Below are positions 28,014 to 36,691 of a stretch of 64,000 bases of DNA, one piece after another. The position numbers and the translations under genes are program-made. Positions within the stretch are counted from its first letter, which is position 1. Each line of letters begins with the position of its first letter. The notes under the pieces were generated by a model. The model was not told the origin of the DNA and made no database searches. It saw nothing but the letters and a program-made list of their open reading frames with translations. This stretch comes from an uncultured Cyclobacteriaceae bacterium (GTDB lineage: Bacteria > Bacteroidota > Bacteroidia > Cytophagales > Cyclobacteriaceae), in contig CAKZRQ010000015.1 in assembly GCA_937146645.1 (NCBI GenBank), forward strand, positions 1 to 64,000, written 5' to 3'.

Positions 28014-28388
28014 TCAGGCATTCACAGGCTGTCGAAGAATCTTTTCCATCTTCCTTCCCTTCGCCAGTTCATCTACCAATTTGTCAAGATATCTAGCCTG
28101 TCTGGTCAATGGGGTGATGATTTCCTCTATCCTGTACCCACAGATGACACCCTTAATTTGCTCTGCATTGGGATTTAGGTCGGCTTGCGCAAAGAACTCC
28201 TCGAATGTGGCTTTTTTATCTATCAGTTCATTGAGTTTTGCTTCGTCGAAACCCGTGAGCCACGCGATCACCTGATGTAACTCTTCCTTCGTTCGACCTT
28301 TCTTTTCGACTTTAGTCACATAATGAGGATAGACTCCGGCAAAGGTTAGTTTTGCTACTCTTTCGTCATGTTCTGGGGTGGTTGCCAT
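28014..28388 (-). CDS. DUF2200 family protein
   Basis: This 124-residue protein matches the DUF2200 pattern throughout: FAGVYPHYVTKVEKKGRT, VIAWLTGFD, ATFEEFFAQADLNPNA, then ICGYRIEEI and PLTRQARYLDKLVDELAKG. It is cytoplasmic, without a signal peptide. DUF2200 has no established function. It appears to be a single-gene unit, with a 52-residue membrane ORF upstream on the same strand after a 77-base gap. Confidence 0.88.
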   Translation of the reverse strand: MATTPEHDERVAKLTFAGVYPHYVTKVEKKGRTKEELHQVIAWLTGFDEAKLNELIDKKATFEEFFAQADLNPNAEQIKGVICGYRIEEIITPLTRQARYLDKLVDELAKGRKMEKILRQPVNA

Positions 28389-28465
28389 AGTGTTGGGGAT
28401 TTATGGTTTGAGTGCTTTATTTCTGTTTAATATACCTATTCTACCAGAAAAAAGCCCAGTCGTAA

Positions 28466-28624
28466 TTATCTACCTAATAGATAAATACCCAAAAAAATAG
28501 CACCAAATGCTGCGCCATAGCCTCTGGCTTCTATACCAATGTCCTTATATTCTTTTGGCATTCTATAAAGCTTGAATAAAATGAATAGTCCAATTACTAT
28601 AAAAAATCCTCCTAGCAATTTCAT
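28466..28624 (-). CDS. 52-residue two-span membrane protein
   Basis: An ATG at 28624 opens a short frame ending at TAA (28466-28468). The peptide starts MKLLGGFFIVIGLFIL, one hydrophobic span, followed by a polar loop KLYRMPKEYKDIGIEARGYG, then a second span AAFGAIFLGIYLLGR. This is too regular, and too well bounded, to be chance. I do not recognise a family. It lies upstream of DUF2200 on the same strand. The upstream spacer (28625-28875) carries several hairpins and no gene. Confidence 0.6.
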   Translation of the reverse strand: MKLLGGFFIVIGLFILFKLYRMPKEYKDIGIEARGYGAAFGAIFLGIYLLGR

Positions 28625-28747
28625 TGATCAATTTTTTTCATTGATTGAAGATATAATAATCTGGCATGTTATGTCCAAAATGGTATTTTGCGTACTCCCA
28701 ATTTGACTTATTCTCTCCTCAGTAACTAAAAGGTCGTAGAAGGCGCT

Positions 28748-28866
28748 GGGTGAAGTTTGTAACTTCACCCTTATATCCCACCTGATTTCGAATTTTCCTA
28801 CATTCTCGAAGCATAGGAAAATTACAAATTTGTAATGATAGGAAGGTGTAGATAAAATCTACACCT
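28748..28866. repeat. cluster of four stem-loops in an intergenic spacer
   Basis: Four consecutive inverted repeats fill this stretch: 28748-28757 with 28761-28770 (GGGTGAAGTT arms), 28791-28800 with 28814-28823 (AATTTTCCTA arms), the 16-bp palindrome ATTACAAATTTGTAAT (28821-28836), and 28844-28853 with 28857-28866 (AGGTGTAGAT arms). The last follows the stop of the 120-aa gene and could end that transcript, though no T tract follows. No ORF covers the region. Confidence 0.65.
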
Positions 28867-28875
28867 AGATGGGGT

Positions 28876-29238
28876 TTAAAGCTCAATTAATCTTAATTCT
28901 TTTCCCACCACAAAATCATTATCGCTATCAGATCTATTTTCAATATCAGACTCGTCAGGATCTAAACTCAAATAATACTCCCCACTTTCCAATTGAAGAA
29001 ACTTAAAACTACTGACTGTATAGAAGTAATAGCTAGAGCTATGATTGAATTCAAATTCCTCTACACGATCAAAAACTAGCTGAACCCTTGAAAATCGGCT
29101 TGCATTTCTAAACGAATAGAAGACGATAGATACTCTCACCTGTTCATCTGTCATACGCTCCACAGATAAGCTTTGCATTTCCGTGTCCAACAAGGAATTA
29201 TCACCGGTTAGTGTTTCAATTACACTTTTGCCATTCAT
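28876..29238 (-). CDS. 120-residue hypothetical cytoplasmic protein
   Basis: No family is recognised. The protein has no signal peptide and is rich in Ser, Glu, Phe and Tyr, with a beta-strand-like core (VRVSIVFYSFRNASRF, VQLVFDRVEEFEF, SYYFYTVSSFKFLQL). It ends in an acidic stretch DPDESDIENRSDSDND. It starts 14 bases after the stop of the propeller protein gene and is therefore likely to be co-transcribed, although its lack of a signal peptide separates it from that exported protein. It may be a recent or fast-evolving gene. Confidence 0.55.
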   Translation of the reverse strand: MNGKSVIETLTGDNSLLDTEMQSLSVERMTDEQVRVSIVFYSFRNASRFSRVQLVFDRVEEFEFNHSSSYYFYTVSSFKFLQLESGEYYLSLDPDESDIENRSDSDNDFVVGKELRLIEL

Positions 29239-29252
29239 CTTTAAGCCTTAAT

Positions 29253-32200
29253 CTATTTTTCTAAATCCAGCTTTTCATCCTTTTTGAGTCCTCGATTAAT
29301 TCTAGGGACAGTTTTTGAAAGGACTTCCTCTTTTTCAGTTTTCAGCTTTTCAGCCATGGATGAGTAGTAGTCAAATTGTGATTTCTGATCACCTGTCCAG
29401 GGACCGATGTAACCCCCAATTCTGTAATAGAGGGTTCTTATGCGGTTACTGAGCTCCCCATACTTTCGATCTGATTCCATCAAAGGTTTAGCTTCGCTTT
29501 CCTCATATTTTACATTTTTGGTTTTGAGTTCTGAAAGCTGAGAACTGAGCTTCTGGATATCTGCTCTTTCTCCGGCCACTTGATTATAGAGCTCAAGAAC
29601 TTCCCATTGAGAGGCTGTCCATTCTCTTCTTATATCGATAGGAATATTCAGTCTGGGATCGTCACTGACTGTGAAGGTTTGAGAATAGCTTTGGTCCCCA
29701 ACTTCCAACTTCGCCGTGTACATACCCGGAAGCACATAAGGACCCTGAACGCGTGACCTTCCATTTCCTTCAGCTTTAAAATCGTACCTCAGGTTCCACA
29801 TCACCCGATGAAGACCGGGACCCTTTTTCATCTGAATATCACTAACGAGCTGCCCGGCTCCATCGTAAATTCCAAGCGTCACCGCATCTGGAGCTACGGA
29901 ATCCTTTAGATAATAATCTAAGGCTGCGCCAAAATCAGGATTCTCACCCCGATAATACATGTCCCCGGTATGAGCTCCTGTTCTGGAATAATTAATGATT
30001 TCAGCTTCGGATATGGAAAAAAGTGCGGCTTCCTGACCCAAGACTTCCGGAGTCAATTCTTGTAGTGCATTAAGGTGATCTAAAATCCAAACTCCTCTTC
30101 CGTGAGTACCTAAAACCAAATCATTGTCTCTTTCATGGATGACCAGATCATTAAATGGGAGGGTAGGCATATTGCTTTTTAGCTCGGCCCAATGATCGCC
30201 ACCATCTATCGAAACGAATAGTCCAAGCTCGGTTCCTAAATAAAGTAGATTTGGGTTTTTTGGGTCCTCGCGAAGTGTTCTCGCCACTCTATCTTCTGGA
30301 AGATCTCCTACTATCGAAGTCCAAGTCTTGCCATAATCGTCCGTTCTATAGACGTAATTTTTGAAATCGTCATTTCTGTAATTATTGATCGCCACGTAAG
30401 CTCTCCCCGCAACATGAGAAGAAGGTTCAATGGTGTTTATCCAGGTTTCTTTCGGAAGCCCTGATAACTGGGCGGTGACATCGGTCCAGCTTTGCCCGTC
30501 ATCCCAGGATACCTGAAGCAAGCCATCATCCGTCCCAATGTAAAGCATCCCGGGCTTATGAAGATCCTCAGCCACCGCTGTCAGGGTAGGGTAGTAGGGA
30601 ATACCGTCATCCAAGGAAGCGGTGTTTTCATCAGCCCTTTGCCCCATGATGAGTAACTCTCGTCGATTCACCTTTGTCGTCAAATCACCAAGCGATGTCC
30701 ATGTGGCTCCTTTATCCGTACTTTTCCAGAGGATATTGGTACCTGCATAAATGGTGTTGTCATCGTGATGGGAGAGAAAGAAAGGTCCATCCCAATTTCC
30801 GGGAGCCATAGCATTTCCCAGTTCAGGATCAGGACTGCCCGGACCCCATGAGTCCCAATTTCGTCTCGGCCCTATTCTTCCATTCGGATCACCCGGACGA
30901 ATATCCTGCCTTTGGCCGGTACTCATATCTAATCTTGAGAGCCCCAAATACTGTGATTCGGTATAGACTACATTTGGATCATCTCTATCCACTAGGTTCA
31001 GAAAACCATCTCCGCCACCAAGCTTTTTCCAATCTGAGTTGATGATTCCTCCAGCTCGATACGTTTCACTTGGACCCACCCAGCTTCCATTATCTTGGAG
31101 CCCTCCATAGACATTGTAAGGTTTGGCATTATCCACAGCCACTCTGTAGTACTGACTAATCGGAAGATTACTTACCCACAGCCATTTCAGTCCCCGATCA
31201 TAGGAAATCCCGATGCCACCATCATCACCTTTGATGACATGTCTGGAATCATTTGGGTTTACCCAAAGAATCCTATCATCTCCATGAAGTGACTGCCTTG
31301 GAGAAGTAAACGTTTTCCCACTGTCACTTGAGTAGCTGTATTGATTCATCATATAAATTCTAGACTCATCGCTGGGATCAACCAATGGTTGCGATGCGTA
31401 CATAGGCCTTGGGTTCCAATCACTCATCAGTTCCCAACTTTCGCCTTTGTCCTTACTTCTGTAAAGACCAGCTCTTCGTTCATTATATGCCGTGGAGGCA
31501 TTGTATTGAAAGCCTTGTTCCAAAGAGATGAAAACTACCTCCGGATTACTTCGATAGATAGAAATCCCAATTCTCCCGTAATCACCCTCTGGAAGTCCAT
31601 TGGTCAATTCCTCCCAGGTTTCTCCACCATCGGTTGATTTATGCAGACCACTTCCTGGTCCACCACCATGAAATCCATAGGGTCTTCTACGCCTTTGGTA
31701 AGTGGCAGCATATAAAATATCTGGGTCCGAAGGGTCCATGGCAACATCAACTACTCCGGTATCTTCATCCACATAAATGAGCCTCTCCCAGCTTTGGCCT
31801 CCGTCACTTGTTTTATACAGTCCTCGCTCTTCATTTGCACCCCAGAGATGACCCATAGCCGCTACATAGGCCACCAGCGAATCCGTAGGGTGAAGGACTA
31901 TTCTGCCGATGTGATGAGAATCTTTTAACCCAACATTTTCCCAGGTCTCACCACCATCCATGGACTTATAGACCCCATCTCCCCAGGAAGAACTTTGCCG
32001 ATTAGCCCGCTCCCCAGTTCCTACCCAAATGATTTCAGGATGATTTTGATTCAGGGCAATGGCTCCCACAGAATGGGTCGCCTCATTTTCAAAAATAGGC
32101 TCAAAGCTGATTCCGTTGTCAGTGGTTTTCCATACTCCACCTGTGGCAGTGGCAGCATAAAAAGTATAAGGATCAGACTCGAGAACGGCAAGGTCCACAA

Positions 32201-32330
32201 TTCTGCCACTCATGGTGGCCGGTCCAATATTTCTCAGCGGAAGTCCGTTTAATAATTCAGTAGTGAGTTCTTGTGCCTGTAACGAGCTGAAGCTCAGAGC
32301 GAAGAGTACAATTAGAGATTTGATTTTCAT
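29253..32330 (-). CDS. Sortilin/Vps10-like beta-propeller secreted protein (paralogue A)
   Basis: This 1025-residue protein has a signal peptide (SFSSLQAQ). About ten BNR/Asp-box-like repeats make up the Sortilin/Vps10 or GH74-type propeller: GGVWKTTDNGISF, GVYKSMDGGETWE, GLYKTSDGGQSWERL, LHKSTDGGETWEEL, YVYRTDDYGKTWTSI. A C-terminal region has an Ig-like strand set (ALDYYLKDSVAPDAV, GMYTAKLEVGD) and a helical, Lys/Glu-rich end. Bacteroidota homologues have no established activity; glycan or protein binding on the cell surface is plausible, and the GH74 likeness is only topological. A paralogue lies at 59824-62997. The 120-aa gene follows within 14 bases. Confidence 0.85.
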   Translation of the reverse strand: MKIKSLIVLFALSFSSLQAQELTTELLNGLPLRNIGPATMSGRIVDLAVLESDPYTFYAATATGGVWKTTDNGISFEPIFENEATHSVGAIALNQNHPEIIWVGTGERANRQSSSWGDGVYKSMDGGETWENVGLKDSHHIGRIVLHPTDSLVAYVAAMGHLWGANEERGLYKTSDGGQSWERLIYVDEDTGVVDVAMDPSDPDILYAATYQRRRRPYGFHGGGPGSGLHKSTDGGETWEELTNGLPEGDYGRIGISIYRSNPEVVFISLEQGFQYNASTAYNERRAGLYRSKDKGESWELMSDWNPRPMYASQPLVDPSDESRIYMMNQYSYSSDSGKTFTSPRQSLHGDDRILWVNPNDSRHVIKGDDGGIGISYDRGLKWLWVSNLPISQYYRVAVDNAKPYNVYGGLQDNGSWVGPSETYRAGGIINSDWKKLGGGDGFLNLVDRDDPNVVYTESQYLGLSRLDMSTGQRQDIRPGDPNGRIGPRRNWDSWGPGSPDPELGNAMAPGNWDGPFFLSHHDDNTIYAGTNILWKSTDKGATWTSLGDLTTKVNRRELLIMGQRADENTASLDDGIPYYPTLTAVAEDLHKPGMLYIGTDDGLLQVSWDDGQSWTDVTAQLSGLPKETWINTIEPSSHVAGRAYVAINNYRNDDFKNYVYRTDDYGKTWTSIVGDLPEDRVARTLREDPKNPNLLYLGTELGLFVSIDGGDHWAELKSNMPTLPFNDLVIHERDNDLVLGTHGRGVWILDHLNALQELTPEVLGQEAALFSISEAEIINYSRTGAHTGDMYYRGENPDFGAALDYYLKDSVAPDAVTLGIYDGAGQLVSDIQMKKGPGLHRVMWNLRYDFKAEGNGRSRVQGPYVLPGMYTAKLEVGDQSYSQTFTVSDDPRLNIPIDIRREWTASQWEVLELYNQVAGERADIQKLSSQLSELKTKNVKYEESEAKPLMESDRKYGELSNRIRTLYYRIGGYIGPWTGDQKSQFDYYSSMAEKLKTEKEEVLSKTVPRINRGLKKDEKLDLEK

Positions 32331-32489
32331 GTTGGGGTTTTAATGACCTAAAGCTGAAATTAAGCAGTGACTTTCGGTCTTCAAATTGTTTTTGAAGAGT
32401 GGTAAATGAAGAATGCTCTGCTTCCATTTTGGCACAGAAGAATTCAAGCAAAATGAAAGTTAAATGACCTGAAAAATCGAAGTATTGAC

Positions 32490-32520
32490 TTGAGGAATTA
32501 TTCAGAAATATGCAACTTTG
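32490..32520 (+). promoter_or_regulatory. promoter of the metal-handling operon, overlapped by the operator
   Basis: A TTG (32490-32492) and, 20 bases later, CAACTTTG (32513-32520), a 7-of-8 match to TAnnTTTG, form a consensus-spaced promoter. The predicted start is near 32527, downstream of the ATG at 32510. That argues that this ATG is not translated. Confidence 0.5.
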
Positions 32521-32525
32521 TTGCA
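32511..32525 (+). promoter_or_regulatory. perfect inverted repeat, probable Fur/Zur-family operator
   Basis: The sequence TGCAAC-TTT-GTTGCA is an exact 6-3-6 inverted repeat that covers the -7 box. Bound repressor would block RNA polymerase. The operon encodes a CobW/ZNG1-type GTPase, commonly controlled by Zur in low zinc, so a Zur site is the best guess; I cannot compare it against a motif library here. Confidence 0.5.
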
Positions 32526-32545
32526 ATTTATTCGGTTTCTTTCCC

Positions 32546-32998
32546 GTGAGATATATTCCCAAGCTTTTATTCGTTCTAGTATTCTTCCTGAGTCTACACG
32601 TGACTTTGGCAAGTATCCTTCCAGAAAACAACCTCTGGGAGCTTTTTCAGCGTGTTCCTTTCAAGGAAAAACTCAATAGGGATTTTGGGATGTATTTCTA
32701 TTATCCAGAGTTCACCGAAGAATTGAAGGCTTTGGAAGGAAAAGAAGTGGAATTGAAAGGATTTCATATTCCTATGGACTTGGGAAGAAATGATATTTTG
32801 ATTTTATCCAAATTTCCTATGGCCGAATGTTTCTTCTGTGGAATGGCTGGCCCAGAGTCAGTGGCCGTGGTATACACCAAGGGAAAAACCAGAAAATTGA
32901 AACTGGATGAGATCGTGTCTGTAAGGGGGATTCTCGAACTAAACGCAGACAATGTAGAAGAAATGACTTTCATCATTAAGGAGGCAGAATTAGACTAA
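32546..32998 (+). CDS. small exported protein of the CobW-linked operon, DUF3299-like
   Basis: From GTG 32546 it is 150 residues. An ATG at 32510 would add 12 residues but lies inside the promoter and operator, and the GTG start gives a better signal peptide ([21 protein letters not shown]). The mature part resembles DUF3299-type proteins: a [15 protein letters not shown] strand pair, then [17 protein letters not shown] with two conserved cysteines, then a small beta domain. The cysteine pair near a CobW gene suggests metal binding in the periplasm, but no metal is demonstrated. It ends five bases before the CobW-type gene. Confidence 0.62.
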   Translation: MRYIPKLLFVLVFFLSLHVTLASILPENNLWELFQRVPFKEKLNRDFGMYFYYPEFTEELKALEGKEVELKGFHIPMDLGRNDILILSKFPMAECFFCGMAGPESVAVVYTKGKTRKLKLDEIVSVRGILELNADNVEEMTFIIKEAELD

Positions 32999-33002
32999 AA
33001 TC

Positions 33003-34193
33003 ATGAGAAAATTACCAGTTACTGTCCTCAGTGGATTTCTTGGGGCCGGAAAAACCACGCTCTTGAATCACGTCCTTCATAATAAAGAAGGTCTCAAGGT
33101 AGCAGTCATCGTGAATGATATGGGCGCGGTGAATGTGGATGCACAGCTCATCGAGCAAGGAAATACGCTTTCCAAAACCGAAGAGAAGCTTGTGGAAATG
33201 AGTAATGGCTGTATTTGCTGTACTCTTCGAGAAGATCTGGTGGAGGAAGTGGGTAAACTGGCCAAAGAAGGCAGATTCGATTATTTATTGATCGAAAGCT
33301 CGGGTATTTCTGAGCCTTTGCCGGTGGCGCAAACCTTCACCTTCGTGGACGAATATGATAATGCCATCCTGGGTGATGTAAGTAAATTAGATACGCTAGT
33401 CACAGTGGTGGATGCCTTTAATTTCTATAAAGATTTCGGTAGCTCAGATGATATCTGGAGCAGGGGGATGAATGATGATCCGGATGATACCCGATCCATC
33501 GTGAATCTTTTGACTGATCAGATTGAATTTGCCAATGTCATTCTTTTGAACAAGTGCGACATGGTTTCCAAAGAGCATGCTGAGGAACTTGAGGCAATTT
33601 TGCAAAAGCTCAATCCAAGGGCCAAAGTGATCAAAACCGTAAAAGGTCAGGTGGCTCTAGACAAGATTTTAAGTACGGGTCTTTATGATGAGGACTATGA
33701 GTCAGCATCTGAAGCCTGGATGGAAGAATTAGAGAAAGAACATACGCCCGAAACAGAAGAGTACGGTATTAGCAGCTTTGTCTTTAAAGACAAAAGACCT
33801 TTCCATCCGCAAAGATTCTGGGAGTACATCGAGAGCAAATGGCCGGCATCCATCATCCGAAGTAAAGGGCTCTTTTACCTGGGTTCAAGAATGAACGAGG
33901 CCCTTTCATGGTCTCAGGCCGGAGGAAGTTTGAAGGCCGAACCAGCTGGGGTTTGGTGGGCTTCCATGCCTTACGAGCAGCGCATGAGATACCCTTCCTA
34001 TCAAGCGAATCAGGATTGGATTGAGTCCCGTTGGGACAAAGAATTTGGAGATAGAATGAATGAGCTGGTGCTCATTGGACAGTATCCAAATCAAAAGGAA
34101 ATTCAAGAGGAATTGGAAGATTGTCTACTGACAGAAGATGAAATGAGAGGATTGGCAAGTGGGAAAAAGCTAGAAGATAACTGGCCTTTCTAA
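33003..34193 (+). CDS. CobW/ZNG1 (COG0523) metal-chaperone GTPase
   Basis: This 396-residue cytoplasmic GTPase shows the G1 loop [14 protein letters not shown] (residues 10-23) and the metal-binding C70-I-C72-C73 motif in [12 protein letters not shown]. Also visible are an ESSGISEP switch region and the NKCD base-recognition motif (LLNKCDMVS). A C-terminal CobW_C domain ([20 protein letters not shown]) completes it. COG0523 proteins deliver zinc or other metals to client enzymes using GTP. The operator upstream and the cysteine-bearing small protein gene make zinc the likely metal. The gene is followed by a strong terminator. Confidence 0.88.
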   Translation: MRKLPVTVLSGFLGAGKTTLLNHVLHNKEGLKVAVIVNDMGAVNVDAQLIEQGNTLSKTEEKLVEMSNGCICCTLREDLVEEVGKLAKEGRFDYLLIESSGISEPLPVAQTFTFVDEYDNAILGDVSKLDTLVTVVDAFNFYKDFGSSDDIWSRGMNDDPDDTRSIVNLLTDQIEFANVILLNKCDMVSKEHAEELEAILQKLNPRAKVIKTVKGQVALDKILSTGLYDEDYESASEAWMEELEKEHTPETEEYGISSFVFKDKRPFHPQRFWEYIESKWPASIIRSKGLFYLGSRMNEALSWSQAGGSLKAEPAGVWWASMPYEQRMRYPSYQANQDWIESRWDKEFGDRMNELVLIGQYPNQKEIQEELEDCLLTEDEMRGLASGKKLEDNWPF

Positions 34194-34210
34194 TCCATCA
34201 AATGAATAAA

Positions 34211-34246
34211 AAAAGCGGCTGAGATACTGTTCTCAGCCGCTTTTTT
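34211..34246. terminator. bidirectional terminator between the CobW operon and the response regulator gene
   Basis: A 14-bp stem (34211-34224 with 34231-34244) closes on a six-base loop and is followed by further T's. It is flanked by a run of A's on the left. It lies between the convergent CobW-type gene (+) and lytTR gene (-). Confidence 0.9.
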
Positions 34247-34928
34247 ATTCAAAACTCTGAAGTCTTTCCAGAACCTCATTCTTATAAGATCGGCTGATAG
34301 TCAGCGCTTTGCCTGCTATCTGAATGTACTCATGCGTATACGATTCTATCGCTCCTAATCTACCAATGAAAGATCGATGAAAGCGGATGAATTTGCTTTG
34401 CGGTAGCTTCTGAAAAAAGTTATTCATGCTTTCCCGGACCACGAGAGTTTTTCCTTTCAGGTGAATCTTCAGGTAGTCTGAATAGCTTTCGATATAGCTT
34501 ATTTCGTCGAATCCTACCTTTTCCATTTTTCTGTCCTGTCGGACAAAGATGAATTCGGAATCTGTTGAAATTGGCTGATTTGAGGAGTTTTTCACCTTCG
34601 AAACCGCCTTCAGGAATCGATCAAAAGCAATGGGCTTGAGTAAATAATCCGCAGCTTCAAGGTCAAATCCCTCAATGGCGAATTCCCGATAGGCGGTGGT
34701 GAAAATCACATGGATCTCCTTGGGGATTATTTTGGCCAGAGCCATCCCATCAATTCCGGGCATATTTATATCCAGAAAGATCAGATCGATTTGATTTTCC
34801 TGAATACTATTGAAAGCCTCATTCGAATTCGAGCAGGTTTGAATCAGGTTCAGAAATTCCACTCGGGATACGAAATCCTTCAGAATGTCCTGGGCTATGG
34901 GTTCATCATCAACGATCAGGCAATTCAT
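34245..34928 (-). CDS. LytTR-family response regulator
   Basis: This 227-residue regulator has a receiver domain with acidic Asp7-Asp8, the phospho-acceptor Asp53 in FLDINMPG, and the LLKPIAF Lys. A LytTR DNA-binding domain follows at about 130-227 (VRQDRKMEKVGFDEISYIES, then LKIHLKGKTLVVRESM). It is expected to bind DNA directly. Its start overlaps the end of the histidine kinase gene by 20 bases, so the two form one pair. Targets are unknown; no LytTR binding repeat was identified. Confidence 0.92.
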   Translation of the reverse strand: MNCLIVDDEPIAQDILKDFVSRVEFLNLIQTCSNSNEAFNSIQENQIDLIFLDINMPGIDGMALAKIIPKEIHVIFTTAYREFAIEGFDLEAADYLLKPIAFDRFLKAVSKVKNSSNQPISTDSEFIFVRQDRKMEKVGFDEISYIESYSDYLKIHLKGKTLVVRESMNNFFQKLPQSKFIRFHRSFIGRLGAIESYTHEYIQIAGKALTISRSYKNEVLERLQSFE

Positions 34929-36006
34929 GCATTTTTATTTTATCGGTTTCCAGAGACAGCATCACCTCAAATGTATTTTCCTTATGATTAATCTCAAGCT
35001 GGTGTGCATCCGGATAAAGTAATTTTAGACGCTTTTGGATATTGTTTAGTCCAATTCCCGAAGATTCAGACTTGGCTTCTTGCTCTGCTCTTTCGAATGA
35101 ATTGATCAGGGTAAACTGGAGTCTGTCGGCCTGAATTTCAATTTTTAGATCAATAAATGCTTTTTTATGATGACCCTTTCCGTGCTTAAAACTATTTTCC
35201 AAAAAGGGAAGTAAAAGCATAGGAGGGGTCATTACCTGATTTGCATCATCAGGAAATTCTGATTTCACTTCCAGCTTTTCTCCATGCCTGAGTTCTTCTA
35301 AGGCTATGTAATCTTTGAGATGATCGATTTCATCCTGAAGAGGTACCAAAGTCTTTTTGGTCTGATAAAGAATGTAATCCAGCAAGTTCGAAAGCTTTAG
35401 GATTAGATCCGGAGTTTCTTGCTTTTTGGCAATAGCCGAACCATAAATAGTATTCAAAGTATTGAATAGAAAATGCGGATGAATCTGCATTTTCAGATAG
35501 GAGAGTTCTTCCTTTTTGAGCTGAAGCTCTCCGTTCAAAAGAGCATATTGAAGTTCTTGATTCTTCAAATTTATTCGATAGCCTTCTCTGTAGATTGCAA
35601 AAAGAGAAACCACCAAAACCACCATATAAACCCCGATAATGATCAGGTATAGATTTTTGGTGGCTAAAAACTCACGATCTAATTCGGTGATCGCATCCGT
35701 AAAAACCAACCCATAAAAGCATGAAATCACGATAAAAAAGATGGAGATCACCAAGGCATAGAAAGTATACAAGGCGAAAAGCGCATACTTCTCTGCGAGA
35801 AGATATTCTGGGATCAGCTTCTTACTAAAGACATTGGCCGTAATAAAGGTGACAGGAAGTAGAAAAAGTCCAAAGGTGAAAGAGGGAGCCAGGTTGGATA
35901 GTGTAATCCCAAAATAGAATGTAAAAAACAAGAGAATCCCGATACAAAGGAGAGCTTGTTTCAGTAGCTCAGTCAGCGCGAATTTTCCCAGACTTCGAAG
36001 ATTCAT
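34909..36006 (-). CDS. LytS-type sensor histidine kinase
   Basis: This 365-residue kinase has four or so N-terminal transmembrane segments (up to about residue 140), a short coiled-coil, then a His_kinase domain with the phospho-acceptor in MQIHPHFLFNTLNTIYGS. The ATP-binding part has LLPFLENSFKHG and SSGIGLNNIQKRL. It has no separate periplasmic sensor domain, so it probably senses a membrane-associated signal, which is common in this family. The response regulator gene overlaps it by 20 bases. A divergent MotA/TolQ/ExbB gene lies upstream. Confidence 0.9.
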   Translation of the reverse strand: MNLRSLGKFALTELLKQALLCIGILLFFTFYFGITLSNLAPSFTFGLFLLPVTFITANVFSKKLIPEYLLAEKYALFALYTFYALVISIFFIVISCFYGLVFTDAITELDREFLATKNLYLIIIGVYMVVLVVSLFAIYREGYRINLKNQELQYALLNGELQLKKEELSYLKMQIHPHFLFNTLNTIYGSAIAKKQETPDLILKLSNLLDYILYQTKKTLVPLQDEIDHLKDYIALEELRHGEKLEVKSEFPDDANQVMTPPMLLLPFLENSFKHGKGHHKKAFIDLKIEIQADRLQFTLINSFERAEQEAKSESSGIGLNNIQKRLKLLYPDAHQLEINHKENTFEVMLSLETDKIKMHELPDR

Positions 36007-36217
36007 GAATTCTTAAAGATTGGCTAAAAATTGGGATTCCCCAAGAATATTCGATCATCGACGGATTAAGCCTCCTATTTGTCAAATGAGAAAGGACGAA
36101 TTTCAAAAGACGCGCTAATTCTGTAATCTTACCTCGTCGATTGGTCAATTGTCGAATTAAAAAAAATAGACCAACCAAATGCTTTTTATTCGCTGATGTA
36201 CTAATCGAAACAACACC

Positions 36218-36646
36218 ATGTTTACACTCTTCACTATTTCCTCCGCACTCACTACTGTCTTTTCCTTCATCAATAGATTTATGGAAGGAGGGCCAGTGGG
36301 AATGACTCTGGTCTTGATTTGCTTAATTCTGGCTCTTGTCTTTATCGCTTTGGCCAGCGGCCAAATCAATAAAAGTCAGCTTTCCTTCGATAAATATAAA
36401 TCCCTCGCAAAACAGGCTTCCCTGTTGGGATTGGTCATTGGGCTTTTCAATTCAATAGTCGGATTGATCAATGCTTTCGATGCTATCGAAGCAGTTGGGG
36501 ATGTGGCACCAGCTATGGTCGCAGGAGGATTGAAAGTGGCTTTGCTATCGCCTTTATTCGGGTTTCTTACTTTTATCATCGGAAGAACCGGAACCTTTAT
36601 TTTAGACTGGATAAATAAAGAAAACCTTAACACATCTGACGATTAA
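36218..36646 (+). CDS. lone MotA/TolQ/ExbB family proton-channel-like protein
   Basis: This 142-residue protein has three hydrophobic spans. Its C-terminal part is the MotA/TolQ/ExbB signature region: KQASLLGLVIGLFNSIVGLI, then GLKVALLSPLFGFLTFIIGR with conserved Gly and Pro. Full ExbB/TolQ and MotA partners normally come with an ExbD/TolR or MotB gene; none is here. It may complete an energy-transducing complex elsewhere, or work in a stripped-down form. It is divergent from the LytS kinase (211-base gap holding an inverted TTGGTC/GACCAA pair), so it might be a target of that pair. Confidence 0.78.
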   Translation: MFTLFTISSALTTVFSFINRFMEGGPVGMTLVLICLILALVFIALASGQINKSQLSFDKYKSLAKQASLLGLVIGLFNSIVGLINAFDAIEAVGDVAPAMVAGGLKVALLSPLFGFLTFIIGRTGTFILDWINKENLNTSDD

Positions 36647-36691
36647 ATTAACTCTCAATGGTACTCGAAGAGAGGGCTTGGGCTCCTACTT

